Below, piece after piece: positions 1 to 11,364 of a DNA stretch of 64,000 nt. Under the pieces are notes generated by a model. The model searched no databases, was not told the DNA's origin, and saw nothing but the letters and a program-made list of their open reading frames with translations. A program made the translations under genes and the position numbers. Source of the stretch: Artemisia argyi (taxonomy: Eukaryota; Streptophyta; Magnoliopsida; Asterales; Asteraceae); assembly GCA_030686995.1 (NCBI GenBank), contig CM060697.1:103043272-103107271 (forward strand), written 5' to 3'. The first letter of the stretch is position 1; each line of letters opens with the position of its first letter.

Positions 1-66
1 CAAGCGTGGCTTAGCATCTTGCTTTGCCATTAGGTATTTCAAGGCTGAATGGTCCGTATACACTAT

Positions 67-3000
67 TCATTTCTTAAGGAGCAAATAAGTTCTGAATTTC
101 TCAAAAGCATAGACAACCGCTAACATCTCTTTTTCGGTAGTTGTGTAGTGATGTTGGGCGTCATTCATGGTCTTACTTGCATAGTGTATAGGTTGAAAGT
201 ACTTATTCTTACGTTGCCCCAGAACTGCACCAATGGCATAATCGCTAGCATCGCACATTAGCTCAAAAGGTAAGTCCCAATCGGGGGCAACTAAGATTGG
301 TGCCTCCGTTAACTTCAGTTTTAAAACATTAAATGCATCGACGCATTCATTTGTGAAGTTAAACGGAACATCTTTTTCTAAAAGGTGGGTCAGAGGCCGG
401 ACAATTTTCGAGAAGTCTTGTATAAAACGTCGGTAAAAGCCAGCATGACCAAGGAAACTTCGGATTCCTTTGACGGTCTTAGGATGAGGTAGCTTAGCAA
501 TAACATCAACTTTTGCACGATCTACCTCAATCCCAGATTTTGAGATCTTATGGCCGAGGACTATGCCCTCTTTAACCATGAAGTGGCTCTTCTCCCAATT
601 TAGAACCAAGTTGGTGTTTTCACACCGTTTCAGCATATTCTCTAAATGGGAGATGCAAGAGTCGAAAGAACTTCCATAGACGGAGAAGTCGTCCATGAAC
701 ACTTCCATGGTTTTTCCAATCATATCGGAGAAAATGGCCATCATGCACCGCTGAAACGTGCCTGGAGCATTACAAAGGCCAAAGGGCATTTTACGATAGA
801 CAAACGTTCCATACGGGCAAGTAAAAGTGGTATTTTCTTGATCCTGGGGATCAATGGGAATTTGAAAGTACCCAGAAAAGCCATCCAAAAAACAATAGAA
901 CTCATTTCCCGCTAACCGTTCAAGCATTTGGTCCATAAAAGAAAGCGGGAAATGGTCTTTACGAGTTGCATCATTTAACTTGCGGTAGTCGATACAAACT
1001 CTCCATCCGGTTACAAGTCTAGTCGGTATAAGCTCATTATCATCATTCTTCACAACAGTGATTCCGCCCTTCTTTGGAACACAATGAATCGGGCTAACCC
1101 ATGAACTATCCGAGATTGGATAAATCATTCCAGCGTCAAGGAGTTTTATAACTTCCTTTTTGATCACTTCGTGGATTTGTGGGTTAACCCGTCGTTGTTG
1201 TTGGACGGACACTTTGTGATTATCTTCAAGTAGAATCTTATGAGTGCAAAATCGAGGGTCGATTCCCTTAATGTCGGATATTTGCCAAGCAATCGCACCT
1301 TTATGCTTTCGAAGCACATCTAAGAGTCGGGTCTTCTCCTCATCTTTTAAATCTTTTGAAATTATTACGGGCAATTTATTATTAATTTCCAAGTATGCGT
1401 ATTCGAGATGAGGAGGTAAATCCTTGAGCTCGAGCTCCGGAGGATTCTCAATAGACGGCTTAACTTCTTTTACGTCTGCCATTTTTAAGTCTACCGGAGG
1501 GGAAGAAACAATTGGTTTTTCATTTAACAACTTTTCAATTAATAAAATATCCCCCTCCGGATCAAAGTTATTATTATCAATTTCCGGTGAAAATGATTCA
1601 TTTGAAAGACAAGCATTGATTTCTTTCCAAGCGAGATCACTTCCCTCAAACGGAGTGAGGGAAGGGGAAGAATCGGAGACGATCGGTTCAAAAGAAGGAG
1701 TGGGATTGCCACTCAAAGCATCGGCGGTAAAACCAAGAAGTTCTTGAGAATACTCCTCCGTAGCTTCGTCAATAACATCGATTCGATTGACGGAAGAAAC
1801 ATCGTAGTCGGAGGAGTATCTCGCGGTTTGATCGAGGTTAAAAGTAACGGCTTCGTTTCCAACACGTAAAGTAATCTCCTCGTCGTAAACATCAATTAAG
1901 GCACGACCGGTCCGTAGGAATCCTCTCCCGAGAATGAGAGGAACCCGTGGATCGGCATCGAAATCAACAACCACAAAATCCGCAGGGAAATGGAATTTCC
2001 CAACATTGACAAAAATATCCTCGGCTATGCCCATTGGACGAGACGTAGATCGGTCGGCCAGCTCGAGGGTCATAAGCGTCGGTGTCAAGTTAGGAAGAGA
2101 CAACTTTTTCCAAATCGACAATGGCATTAGGTTAATGCTAGCACCAAGATCGGCCAAGGCGAAGCATTGAACCATACCCGGAAAATTGCACGGTATAAGA
2201 AACTTGCCAGGGTCTTCAAGCTTTTCGGGAAGCTTCTTAAGAAGAACCGCTGAGCAATTCTCGTTCATTTGGGTTCTCGACATTTCAAAAAGCTTTTCCT
2301 TATTATTCAAAAGTCCTTTAAGCATTGAGGCAAATTTGGGCATCAAAAGTATAGCATCCGCGAGAGTTATATCAAAGTGTAATTCTTGAAAAATCTGATA
2401 AAATTTTTCCATTTGGTTTTTATCCTTCTCGCGGTGCTTTTGTTCGTTTTGACGTGACGGATATGGAAACTTTGTTTTAACCGGTGTTTCTTTTTCATTT
2501 TCATAAACAACCTTTTCCTTTCCTTTAGACGTCGGGACCACCGGAGGTTGGATGTCGTCGGTCCTTCCATTATTAATAGGAATTTCCGTATCCGTTGTCG
2601 CCTCGGGTTCACGGGCGACTACCTTGGGAGGTAGAGAAGAAGAGGTAGTCGGAGCCGTCGGTCCATCATAAGTAACACCACTCCTTGTGATGATCGCTTT
2701 AGCATCGCCCCTCGGGTTAGCGATCGTGTTGCTCGGCAACGTTCCAGAGCCCGAGGGTCGATCATTTAAACGCTTGTTAAGATCATTGATTTGTGTTGCA
2801 AATAACCTCGTTGTTTCCTCATTTTTAGCAATTAACGCTTGTTGACTTTGAATCAATTGTTTAATCAACTCATCCGTGGGCGACGGATTTTGAACCACAT
2901 TTTGATTTTGATTACTGAAATTCTGCCCACGGTTTTGAAAATTCTGATTATTCTGATTCCCTTGATTGAAGTATCCATGATTATTATTCTGAAAATTCCC

Positions 3001-4299
3001 ATTATTTTGAAAATTATTCCCTTGAGGCGGGCCTTGGTTGTAATTTCCCCGGTTTTGATTTCGATGAAAATTTTGATTTTGTCCTTGAAAACCATTATTT
3101 CCTCGGTTTTGATTTTGATTTAACTGATGATTACGGTTTTGCACATTATTGTTTTGATTCACTTGATTTGGTTGATTAAACCCGGGTGGTCCATGAAAAT
3201 GGCTCGAACGGTAGCTGAGAAGATTTCGATCTCCTTGAAGAGGTGGGTAGCCGGTGCTACCCATGTTTGCAGCATACACGTTCTCTTGAGCATAAGAGCC
3301 GGTCGACGGACACTCATAATACGGATGTGGACCACCACAAGTCTCACAGCCATGACTCACCATTTTGACTTGATGGTTCGGTTTCTCAATAGACATATCA
3401 TCGACTTTCTTTGTTAAAGCCAATATCATATTTTTCATTTCATCATTATTTTTCTCATTATTAGACACTTGATGTTTATTCCTAGACATTCTCACACGAG
3501 CCTTGTTCTCGATTATCATGAAGGCATCATTCGTGTTTCTCGCCAACAAGTTCCCACCCGCAGCAGAGTTGAGTGAGTCTTGGTCAACGTGACTCAACCC
3601 ATTATAGAAAGTGTCAATCTGCTGAAGGGGTGTGAACCCATGGTTCAGACATTTTTCCATCAAATCTTTGAATCGGTCCCAAGCTTCACTAAACGACTCA
3701 TCAAAAGCTTGTTGGAACCGAAAGATTTGGGAACGTAGATTAGAAGTTTTAGAGGGAGGATAGAAATGATTCACAAACTTGGAAGCAAGGTCATTCCAAG
3801 TGTGAATTGAGTTAGGCGGTTCCTTTTCCAGCCAAGTCCGGGCTGCTCCTTTTAAGGAGAAAGGAAACAACTTCAATTTCACCACATCGTGAGGGACTTG
3901 ATTCATCCTAATAGTCTCAGCGATGTCGGCGAAATTTCGGATGTGTGCATAGGGGTCTTCGTTATCGAACACGTGAAAGGATATACCCGTTATTAAGTTG
4001 AGTAATCCGTGATTGATTTCAAAGTTGGCATTGATGTCCGGAATCACAATAGCTCTCCTCACACCGTTAAATGGTGATTGGAGTTGTTCTTCCATCGGAC
4101 GCGGATCAAATGCCGGTTGTTGTCCCATCGGCGGGACAACATTGTGCTGCGGACCACCCATCGGCGGGGGCCCGTTGTGTTGTTCATCATGGTTCATCTC
4201 CTCGTCGTCGAGGAAATGAACACGATTCGTATGTCGTAAAACCCGCTCGGGGTTAGAGAACGGAGACGTAAGATTCTCAGAGGAAGAACGGGTGTGCAT
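67..4299 (-). CDS. Ty3/gypsy gag-pol polyprotein (Gag, aspartic protease, RT, start of RNase H), closed by an in-frame TGA
   Basis: A single frame of about 1410 codons starts at the ATG at 4299 (the open frame reaches slightly further upstream, but without an ATG). Domains in order: Retrotrans_gag in the first 250 residues (EGAARTW-like KGAARTWLEKEPPNS), a zinc-knuckle-like CETCGGPHPYYEC, an Asn/Gln-rich linker, aspartic protease with ALADLGASINLMP, reverse transcriptase with YCFLDGFSGYFQ and FMDDFSVYG, then RNase H with MCDASDYAIGAVLGQ. Gag and Pol are fused without a frameshift, as in Athila-like elements. The frame closes at a TGA (67-69) inside RNase H. The same frame continues to the window edge with recognisable RNase H residues (IVYTDHSALKYL), so the stop is a lesion and not the natural end. 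Everything upstream of it is intact. Confidence 0.92.
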   Translation of the reverse strand: MHTRSSSENLTSPFSNPERVLRHTNRVHFLDDEEMNHDEQHNGPPPMGGPQHNVVPPMGQQPAFDPRPMEEQLQSPFNGVRRAIVIPDINANFEINHGLLNLITGISFHVFDNEDPYAHIRNFADIAETIRMNQVPHDVVKLKLFPFSLKGAARTWLEKEPPNSIHTWNDLASKFVNHFYPPSKTSNLRSQIFRFQQAFDESFSEAWDRFKDLMEKCLNHGFTPLQQIDTFYNGLSHVDQDSLNSAAGGNLLARNTNDAFMIIENKARVRMSRNKHQVSNNEKNNDEMKNMILALTKKVDDMSIEKPNHQVKMVSHGCETCGGPHPYYECPSTGSYAQENVYAANMGSTGYPPLQGDRNLLSYRSSHFHGPPGFNQPNQVNQNNNVQNRNHQLNQNQNRGNNGFQGQNQNFHRNQNRGNYNQGPPQGNNFQNNGNFQNNNHGYFNQGNQNNQNFQNRGQNFSNQNQNVVQNPSPTDELIKQLIQSQQALIAKNEETTRLFATQINDLNKRLNDRPSGSGTLPSNTIANPRGDAKAIITRSGVTYDGPTAPTTSSSLPPKVVAREPEATTDTEIPINNGRTDDIQPPVVPTSKGKEKVVYENEKETPVKTKFPYPSRQNEQKHREKDKNQMEKFYQIFQELHFDITLADAILLMPKFASMLKGLLNNKEKLFEMSRTQMNENCSAVLLKKLPEKLEDPGKFLIPCNFPGMVQCFALADLGASINLMPLSIWKKLSLPNLTPTLMTLELADRSTSRPMGIAEDIFVNVGKFHFPADFVVVDFDADPRVPLILGRGFLRTGRALIDVYDEEITLRVGNEAVTFNLDQTARYSSDYDVSSVNRIDVIDEATEEYSQELLGFTADALSGNPTPSFEPIVSDSSPSLTPFEGSDLAWKEINACLSNESFSPEIDNNNFDPEGDILLIEKLLNEKPIVSSPPVDLKMADVKEVKPSIENPPELELKDLPPHLEYAYLEINNKLPVIISKDLKDEEKTRLLDVLRKHKGAIAWQISDIKGIDPRFCTHKILLEDNHKVSVQQQRRVNPQIHEVIKKEVIKLLDAGMIYPISDSSWVSPIHCVPKKGGITVVKNDDNELIPTRLVTGWRVCIDYRKLNDATRKDHFPLSFMDQMLERLAGNEFYCFLDGFSGYFQIPIDPQDQENTTFTCPYGTFVYRKMPFGLCNAPGTFQRCMMAIFSDMIGKTMEVFMDDFSVYGSSFDSCISHLENMLKRCENTNLVLNWEKSHFMVKEGIVLGHKISKSGIEVDRAKVDVIAKLPHPKTVKGIRSFLGHAGFYRRFIQDFSKIVRPLTHLLEKDVPFNFTNECVDAFNVLKLKLTEAPILVAPDWDLPFELMCDASDYAIGAVLGQRKNKYFQPIHYASKTMNDAQHHYTTTEKEMLAVVYAFEKFRTYLLLKK

Positions 4300-4758
4300 A
4301 CACCACAAGCAAAATCAAAAAGAGAATGAAAAAGAAAAGAAGAAGAAGATTTTTTTTGTTTTTTTTTTTTGATTTTCTTTAAAACGTTACGTTAATTGAA
4401 AACCGTTTCCTTCAAACCACTCGCGACGGGACAGGAGAGAAGAATGGATCTCTCTTCAGCTTGCAATTTAATGTCAAAGCTATCCGTATTTCCCGCTTAT
4501 TCGGTTGTAGTATGAAGTAGTCCGACAAACAACTAATTTAACGTTTTTGTTATATTGTTATGCTTATTTGGTTTACAACGCTCTTCCTTTCGGTCGAGTC
4601 GACGCAATAACTTTATTAATTTTTTTTGGTATTTTTGGAAATACTTTAGGAAAAGTATTTCTGATTTTTCAATATTTATATATATATACAAAAATAGAAG
4701 AAGGCTTAACAAAACACGATTTTTTTCAAAACAATGATTCAAAATTCACTTCAAGCCT

Positions 4759-4777
4759 TCCTCGGCAGCGGCGCCAA
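4759..4777 (-). other. Primer-binding site of the minus-strand gypsy element
   Basis: On the minus strand this reads TTGGCGCCGCTGCCGAGGA, starting 4 nt from the LTR end. The same core occurs next to the LTRs of the elements at 19133 and 55317. Family knowledge assigns this PBS type to tRNA-Asp priming in Athila/Tat elements; I infer the same here. Confidence 0.75.
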
Positions 4778-4781
4778 AAAT

Positions 4782-7700
4782 TGATTCGTTGTGAAAACCA
4801 ATTATAATTATAGTATAGTATCGAAATGATCCGCAAGAAATACGAATCACCCGAGTCGTTTCCCAGTGAAGGTGAATGGAATCAAGAATATTGATTCGTG
4901 TAATCTTGATTTGAAAAGTGGTGAAAAAGGCAAATAGTGATCAAATAATTCAATTATCAACTAACAATTATTAAACATGCAAAGAGTACAAGCTAGTAAT
5001 GCACCAAGGTCTAAAACGCAAAAACGGGAATGCACGCGCGATTATTAACGTAACGCGCGAAATAAAATGCGAGTTTTAAGCTACACTAATCCTACGGACT
5101 TCAAAATAATTTTAAAAAGTTAAAAATGATAAAAGAAAATTTTAAGAAAAAGAAAAATATTTTTTTAGACTTTTTAATAATTTTTTATGAATTAAAAACT
5201 AATTAAACTATTTAATAATTAAAAGAAAATGTAAATAAGGTGAGAAAAATGCAAATTTAATTTCTAAAATTCTAAAATAACTGAAAATTATTTTCTAAAA
5301 TATTTTTGGATTTTTCTGGGGTTTTTCTGATTTTTTTTTTGGATTTTCTGATAATTAAAAAGTATTAAATAATGATTAAAAATGAAAATTAATTAAGAAA
5401 AGTAGCAAATAAACTCAGAAAATTATGACAATTTCAGGGAAAATCTAAAATATTATTTTGAATCTAGGAAAAATAGAAAAAATGAAAAATAAGCACTGTA
5501 AGTGCTTATTAGCTTGAAAACAGCTTATATTAAGTGCTTATTTATAAGCACAGTTGACCAAACTTTGACCAAATGCTTTTAATACTTAAATGAGCTTATA
5601 GAGACAATCCAGAAGTAATTTGATACTCAGAAGCACAAGTAGTAATCAAATAAGTTCAAATAAGCACTAGATATGGGAAATAAGCTAAAGAGAATAAGCA
5701 GAAGCCAAACAACACTTGAAACAGATGCTATATACTATATTAAGCTCAGATCAATCAAAATTTCCAACTTTAGATCACAAATAAGCTTATGCAGCCCTAA
5801 TAAGCAAAACAGATATGGCAGAATTGCTCACAAAGGTGAGCCTAATAAGCTGTGAAAATAAGCACTAAGATGCAACTTTTTGGAAGAAATTTTTACACTA
5901 CCAACCCAGTAACACAAATACACCTTAAATTCAGGTCCTAGAACAGATTTACTTAGCTAAAACAACCCAAGAACTTGGGTCAGAACTAGTGGTGCAGGGC
6001 AAGTTTTGTCCTGATAAGCCAACTTCAATGGCTTTTTCTAATAAGCAAAAGATATTCAAAACCAAATTCTCTTGTTGAAAAATGAACTCTTAGTACCAAG
6101 CTTTCCAAAATGTCAAACCTCAACAATTTCCAAACAACTTTGAAGCCTACACAAGCTTCCAAACTTTATACCAAATCTGAGTTTTAAAACCTTTTTGACT
6201 TTTTTAATGAACCAGAATGTTGACCAAAATGATTTTTGATTACACTAAAATGACCACAGAGATGTTAATAAGCTATTTTAAGATTATAATAAGCTACTAT
6301 TAACTAATTAGCAACTACCTTAAAGCTTTTCTAACCTAAAATCTACTATAAGCTAACTGTATTGAGAGTTAAGCTAGGATTTGACTTTTTATCTAAATAA
6401 CCTACTATTTTATGCTTTAACTAACTCTAATATGACCTAAGTGAACTTTCCAAACTACTAATACCCTCTCTATCAGGCCTTACCACAACAAAACACTTTC
6501 AACCAAACACCTCTTTAGGGTCAGTCCCCAACTCAAAATCAAACACAGACCTTTCTAATCCTCTTCAAACCAAACCAAAGATGCTCAATAAGATCCAATA
6601 TCATGTAATATAACAGAAACACATATCATAAACACCCATACTTAACAGATCAATGATATGACAGATATATGATATGATAAGGCAGTGAAAGAGCAAATCA
6701 CCAACAAAACACTCAAAAGTGATGAAACAGCAATGACTAAGCACTATTAAGCTATAATAAGCAATATTCAATGTAAATATACTAGTATTATCAGATCTAC
6801 ACTATTATATCAATAAGCTATAAGAGATGAGAAATATGAAAATGAAACTCACAAGTCCAAAAACCCCTCAGCTTGAACAGAGGGGTGTCACTAAGCTAGC
6901 CTGTCTTTAGACAGGCCACTGGTCACCTTTATGGCTGTCTTTTACCACCAACAAGCTCAGCTAATTGAAATAAGCTGAGCTTTGACTTTCGTTCACTTTT
7001 TAGTATCTTTGGATTTTTGGAACAGGAAAACTCACAAAGTTCACTACAAGCTATATAAGCTTGAATGAGCTTGTGTATATAATAAAACAACAATGAAAAG
7101 ATTTAAAAAGGAAAACAATACATATCTTTTTTTGGTTTTTGTAAAGTTTTTATATATATATTTTTTGGTTTTTCTTTTAATAACAAACAACAATAAGATG
7201 AGAACTAGTGAAGACAGAAGGTTAAAACAATGTAAATAACAAAAGAAACTTGAAACAGAAATAAAATAGAAATAAGCTATAAATAAGCAATAAACTGAAA
7301 AGACAATAAGTAAATAAGCTGAAATAAAAATGAAAATAAGACAAAAGATATTAAACTTTCATTAATAAAACTGAGTTACAAAATAAAAATGGCAGAGTAA
7401 CAGTGCTAAAACTCTACGCAAACTAAACGTATGAAATGAGGGGGGTTTTATAGGGGAGTAGGGGAGGTGAGGTCTAGGGTTTTAGAAGATGCTAGAACTT
7501 CAATAGAGGCCACATATCCTTGATTCAATCCAAATCCTTGTCATCCCACCATAATTTTATTCGTTTGAATAACCTTATCTTGATTCCACGTATCACAAGC
7601 CAATCAGGAGGTTCAATTGAGCCACGGTGGAGGGTTATGACACCATCTGACAACGTGTCAGATGGTTCTAGAAAGATTCCTAGTATGAGGTGAGAATTTA

Positions 7701-8416
7701 AGGTTTTGTACGAGGTAATTAATGGGATACGAGGTAATTTGGGGGAGATGCACAGTAACAAGGCGCGGGGTTAATTTTTTATTGTTGTTTGATTCGTGGG
7801 CCGGGTTGGATCGAGTAGTAGCAAGTGCGGTGGCTTTTGGGCTTATGTTGGGTAATAAGAACCTTGGGCTTGGGTTTGTGTTGTGTGTATTATTTGGACT
7901 AAGTTAATATGGGATCCGGTTGTAGTATTAATAAAAACCAAGGGACCATTTGTGTACAATCTGAAAATATGAGGACCCATAATGCCAATCTTCCATAATA
8001 TTCTTCCAAGGGTCTTTTGTGGCTTTTCTTGGATACTTGGAGGTTTTGAGAGCAAATTCTTCAAAATATCTTCTCAAGGACCAAAAGTGACAACTCTTGA
8101 AAGTTGAGGGACCAAATGTGAACTTTCTTCAAACTTTATTCCCGGGTCACTTATGCAATTACTGAGATTTTGAAGCTTCATATGATCATGTGAGCCTTGA
8201 CTTTCACCACTAGCTTCCCCGGCTCCGGCTTTATTCAAACTTTTCCAATTCTCGTGCCCGTTTTGTCATTTTCACGTGATTTTTTGTCTTTTCTTAAATA
8301 TCCGTTCCTGCACATTCACAAACACAAAAACACACTTTCTTTGGCATTATTGGTTAGTTTTTGGTTTATTTGGTCCAATTTAGGCTAAGAAAAGGTGAGT
8401 GAATAAGCACTCACCA
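4782..8416 (-). repeat. 5' LTR (about 3.6 kb) of the minus-strand gypsy element
   Basis: The LTR begins on the minus strand with TGGTGAGTG at 8416 and ends with AATCA next to the PBS. Its first 24 bases form an 8-bp hairpin (8394-8415). The U3-proximal part (about 7940-8130) repeats a 'GGTCCCT/GGTCCTT' module, also abundant in the LTR at 55317. A perfect palindrome GCCTGTC-TTTA-GACAGGC lies near 6899-6916. The rest is AT-rich with many AAGCTTA-like words. I see no gene in it; open frames here are short and unrelated to known families. Length and ends match the 3.7 kb LTRs at the right of the window. Confidence 0.8.
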
Positions 8417-9318
8417 CCTTTAAAAGCTTTTTGACTTCACTCATGATCTCTATATCATAAGAATTAGATTTCAGTAGTTCATGCATTTTAAATTCTTGCT
8501 TTCCATGAATAATTGACAATGTTGAAATTATTTGATTTTTGAGATTACAAAAACTTTTTCTTGCTAAACTTTCAAATTTGTTTGAATCATATGAGTTTTC
8601 AAAGATCTGTTCCATATGATTTTTCAGTTTTGTATCTTTTCTTGAAAGAACATTTTCTTTGTCAATCAAACCATAGTCAACACGATGATAAGAGAAAAAG
8701 CAAATAGAGAGCCTCCTCCCGTTTGATCGGTTACGAGATTGGTGTTCTTATGTAAAACATGCAAACGTTTTTCAGTTTCCTCTTGAGAGATCTCTTTAGG
8801 CACAAACATATATCCTTTGAAAGTATCACGTCTCATGTAATCCACATTATACAAACCATGTTTGGCCTTATTTGCCATATCAAGATAAGATAAGTTGGAA
8901 AAACCAAGTCCCTGTTTTAGATCTACAAGTGAGTCTGGTTTAGGGATTAACATGTGTACAATCTAAATTATCTGCCCAGCTTTCCGGAGAATTGTCTCAA
9001 GTTTTGGTGATTCTTTGAACACAATCATCTTTTTTTCTTTAAGTTTTGAAACTCCGGATTCATGTTTCTTTTTAATGTTATCAAAAGTACAAATATTTCT
9101 TTGAAGTTTAAATTTTCCACTTTTTAACTCAAGAATTTCTCTTTTTAACACTAAGAGCCTTTCAGACTTTTCATCATGTAACATATCATTGATTTTTTTT
9201 TCTCTAAGCAAGCATTCTTATCTTTTTCAAATTTAATCAAGTTAACATAATTTTGAATTTGTGACTCAATTAATGCATACTTTTGAAGCATATCATATTG
9301 ATCATGATCAATTAATTC
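8417..9318 (-). pseudogene. Copia gag/coiled-coil region fragment, decayed
   Basis: Three short minus-strand frames (9211-8963, 8953-8666, 8669-8417) read as pieces of one Lys/Glu-rich coiled-coil protein. One holds a stretch beginning GLGFSNLSYLDMANKAKHG that resembles, from memory, the linker downstream of the zinc knuckle in Asteraceae copia gag proteins. Frameshifts separate the pieces, and no protease, integrase or RT is present. The fragment ends at 8416/8417 where the gypsy LTR is inserted within a frame, so it predates that insertion. The function is assigned from resemblance only. Confidence 0.5.
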
Positions 9319-9693
9319 ATGAGTGCAATCAGAACTAATAGTGAGTACTTGAGAATCTCACATGTAGGCGTAAAACTACTTGTGTTAAGAATGCATGGAA
9401 GAAGTATGGCTTGGTTCCCAGTTGTTGAGTACTATGTTAAGAATACATGGAAGAAGTATGGCTTGGTTCGTGTAATGATGAACTCAAAGGGCTTCTTCTT
9501 CAAGTTTGCTTCTATTGAGGGTATGAATGGGGTATTGGAGAATGGTCCATGGTTTATTCAATCCACACCTATTATCTTGAAGAAATGGACGCCTAATACT
9601 AATTTGCTTAAGGAAGATCTGAATTCGGTTCCCATTTGTATAAAATTCCATGATATTCCTATTGTGGCATTTACTGTAGATGGATTGAGTGCA
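9319..9693 (+). pseudogene. DUF4283-type LINE/retroelement ORF1 fragment, part 1 of 3
   Basis: The frame encodes a DUF4283-like domain: VRVMMNSKGFFFKFAS, then NGPWFIQSTPIILKKW and VPICIKFHDIPI, the usual order in plant nucleic-acid-binding ORF1 proteins of LINE-like elements. The beginning of the domain is scrambled, because a segment around 'KNTWKKYG' is partly duplicated at 9375-9412 and 9433-9468. The reading stops at 9693, where an LTR element with target duplication GTGCA interrupts it. The protein resumes at 11365. It is a dead coding remnant. Confidence 0.65.
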
Positions 9694-10124
9694 TGTTGGA
9701 AGTAATCCAATTAATCTTTGTAAAGTCTATAGTTTAGTTTTCTGTAAATAAAAGTCCAATTAGAAGGCCTATTAAATATGTTAGTATTGGCCAAAGGCTG
9801 GACGGTTAGGAAGTTAGAATAAATAGGGACGTATTGTTTCATTGTATCTGTAGGATAAGTCATGTCTGTTAGAAAGTGTCGTTTAGATAAGTATATATAT
9901 ACATACGTATATACCAATTGTAAAGTAACCCTTTTCAGTTTTATATATCAGTTTTTTATTAAAAAAAATAATAAAAAAATAAAACAACTTAACTAATAAC
10001 TAACTTTAACTACCAACCGCTATTCGGTTATAAACTATTTATCATACAATATTGGTCCTTTAACTATCGTTATTTACATATGTACAAGACTTACGCAATT
10101 ACAACGCAATTACAAGGTCCAACA
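9694..10124 (-). repeat. 3' LTR of the small minus-strand element
   Basis: It begins on the minus strand with TGTTGGACC directly after the polypurine tract and ends with TTCCAACA at the target duplication. About 140 bp at its right side match the other LTR. The remaining 290 bp do not, and they contain TATA-like runs in plus orientation (around 9890-9910). Confidence 0.6.
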
Positions 10125-10990
10125 TTTCCCCCCTTAATTGCGTAAGTCTTGTTCTTCGAATCTTCATCTTCTCTGCGTTAGTATCACCAACTCCAACAAA
10201 CTTTCTGTTTTTCTTTCGATGTTCACCAAGTTGTTTGTTGATGTTGTCTCGTTGTTGTTTACTTGTCCATACTTGGCTTCTTCCCTTTCTTTTGTGTCGA
10301 ATCCAGTTTTCTGTCCACAAACAAACGAGTATCCTTTATCTTTCCGGTGTTACTAACTTGTTCCTCACGTTGGTATCTTTTTTGTGTCGACTTGAATTCC
10401 TCTTTCTCAAACCGTGCTCTAGAACTTCTTGTTCTCGGTTTTTCTTCCAAAACATTCAAATAATGTTTTCGTTGTTTCTTTTGTCTTGAATTCCAAGTTC
10501 CTTTCCACAAAATACTTTGAAGTCTCTTCGGTGTTCTTTTCCAAAAAACGAATTGTTTTTTCCTTCTTTCACATTGCCTTCTAATCCTGACTCCATACTT
10601 GTTCTCTTTGTTCATTCCATGTGCTCCATCCTTCACTGCACTATCCTTCTGGCCTGGTGGGTCCCTGGCTTCTGCAACATACTGCTTTCTCCTACTTCTG
10701 TTGGCTTTTCACCCCAAGGAACTTTTGTAGTTTCATGGCATATCACTATTAAATTAATGAACTTCCTATAGCAATCTGTTATTGCTTTCTTTTCACCATT
10801 TTTCAGGCCTTGTAATTACGCAATGGTCTTTCATATGTCACTGGTCTTCTTGTCACCGAGTCTCTTCCGTTCCCAACGTGTTTCCCTTGGTGTCTTTTCC
10901 CTCTTTTGATCTTGATGATCAAAACTTGAATCACTTCTTGCAATCTTGCAACCTTCGGTCTTGATTTATTTTTCCCAGGTTTGAACCTTT

Positions 10991-11003
10991 GGCTCTGATA
11001 CCA
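10991..11003 (-). other. Primer-binding site, initiator Met type
   Basis: The minus strand reads TGGTATCAGAGCC one base from the LTR. It is the standard copia priming sequence and shows the element is on the minus strand. Confidence 0.8.
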
Positions 11004-11004
11004 C

Positions 11005-11364
11005 TGATAAATCGATGATGCTTGCATAGGTTTTATCAGACACAAGATTGACAAAGAAATGATTCTATAATAACTACAACATAAAAGTGTTTACATTGTA
11101 TTTCTGGACACACATAAAACGTTACATTGTATCTCTTATTTATACTAAACCAATGATTTCCATATGAACCATCGTGACTGATCGAATAGGTGTGTTCCAA
11201 GAGACACAACCTTTCGGTAATAAACAGAAAATAACCAACTTAACTAATAACTAACTTTAACTACTAAACGTTATTCGGTTATAAACTATTTATCATACAA
11301 TTTTGGTCCTTTAACTATTGTTATTTACATATGTACAAGACTTATGCAATTACAAGGTCCAATA
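11005..11364 (-). repeat. 5' LTR of the small minus-strand element
   Basis: This 360-bp LTR ends on the minus strand with TTTATCA before the PBS, and begins at 11364 as TATTGGACC, with A in place of the usual G of TG. It shares only its right-hand part with the LTR at 9694-10124. Confidence 0.6.

Larger units (their letters stand above)
1..8416 (-). mobile_element. Athila-type Ty3/gypsy LTR retrotransposon, truncated by the window edge
   Basis: Read on the minus strand the order is 5' LTR (8416-4782), primer-binding site (4777-4759), AT-rich leader (4758-4300, no gene seen) and a fused gag-pol frame (4299 to the window edge). Integrase, any post-pol region and the 3' LTR lie outside the window, so the target-site duplication cannot be tested. 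The base-paired LTR start and long LTR resemble the element at 55317. The right end lies inside a copia coding fragment that resumes at 8417. Lineage is assigned from the RT motif FMDDFSVYG, the gag-pol fusion and a PBS of the TTGGCGCCGCTGCC type, which family knowledge links to Athila/Tat elements. Confidence 0.9.
9694..11364 (-). mobile_element. Small non-autonomous LTR element (TRIM-like) with mismatched LTRs
   Basis: The insertion is flanked by a perfect 5-bp duplication GTGCA (9689-9693 and 11365-11369). On the minus strand it has a 5' LTR (11364-11005), a PBS with TGGTATCAGAGCC (11003-10991, initiator Met type), a non-coding interior of about 0.85 kb, a polypurine tract AAGGGGGGAAA (10135-10125) and a 3' LTR (10124-9694). 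The interior is strongly C/T-rich on the plus strand and holds no recognisable gag or pol. The two LTRs agree only over about 135 bp at one end (9986-10124 against 11234-11364); see the finding on chimeric LTRs. Confidence 0.75.

Noticed and set aside
2839..3123. Ile/Leu-rich frames opposite the gag Asn/Gln linker
   Set aside because: They are antisense shadows of the low-complexity gag region.
10259..10636. A 125-residue Lys/Arg-rich minus-strand frame as a gene
   Set aside because: It comes from C/T-rich sequence inside a non-autonomous LTR element and shows no domain.
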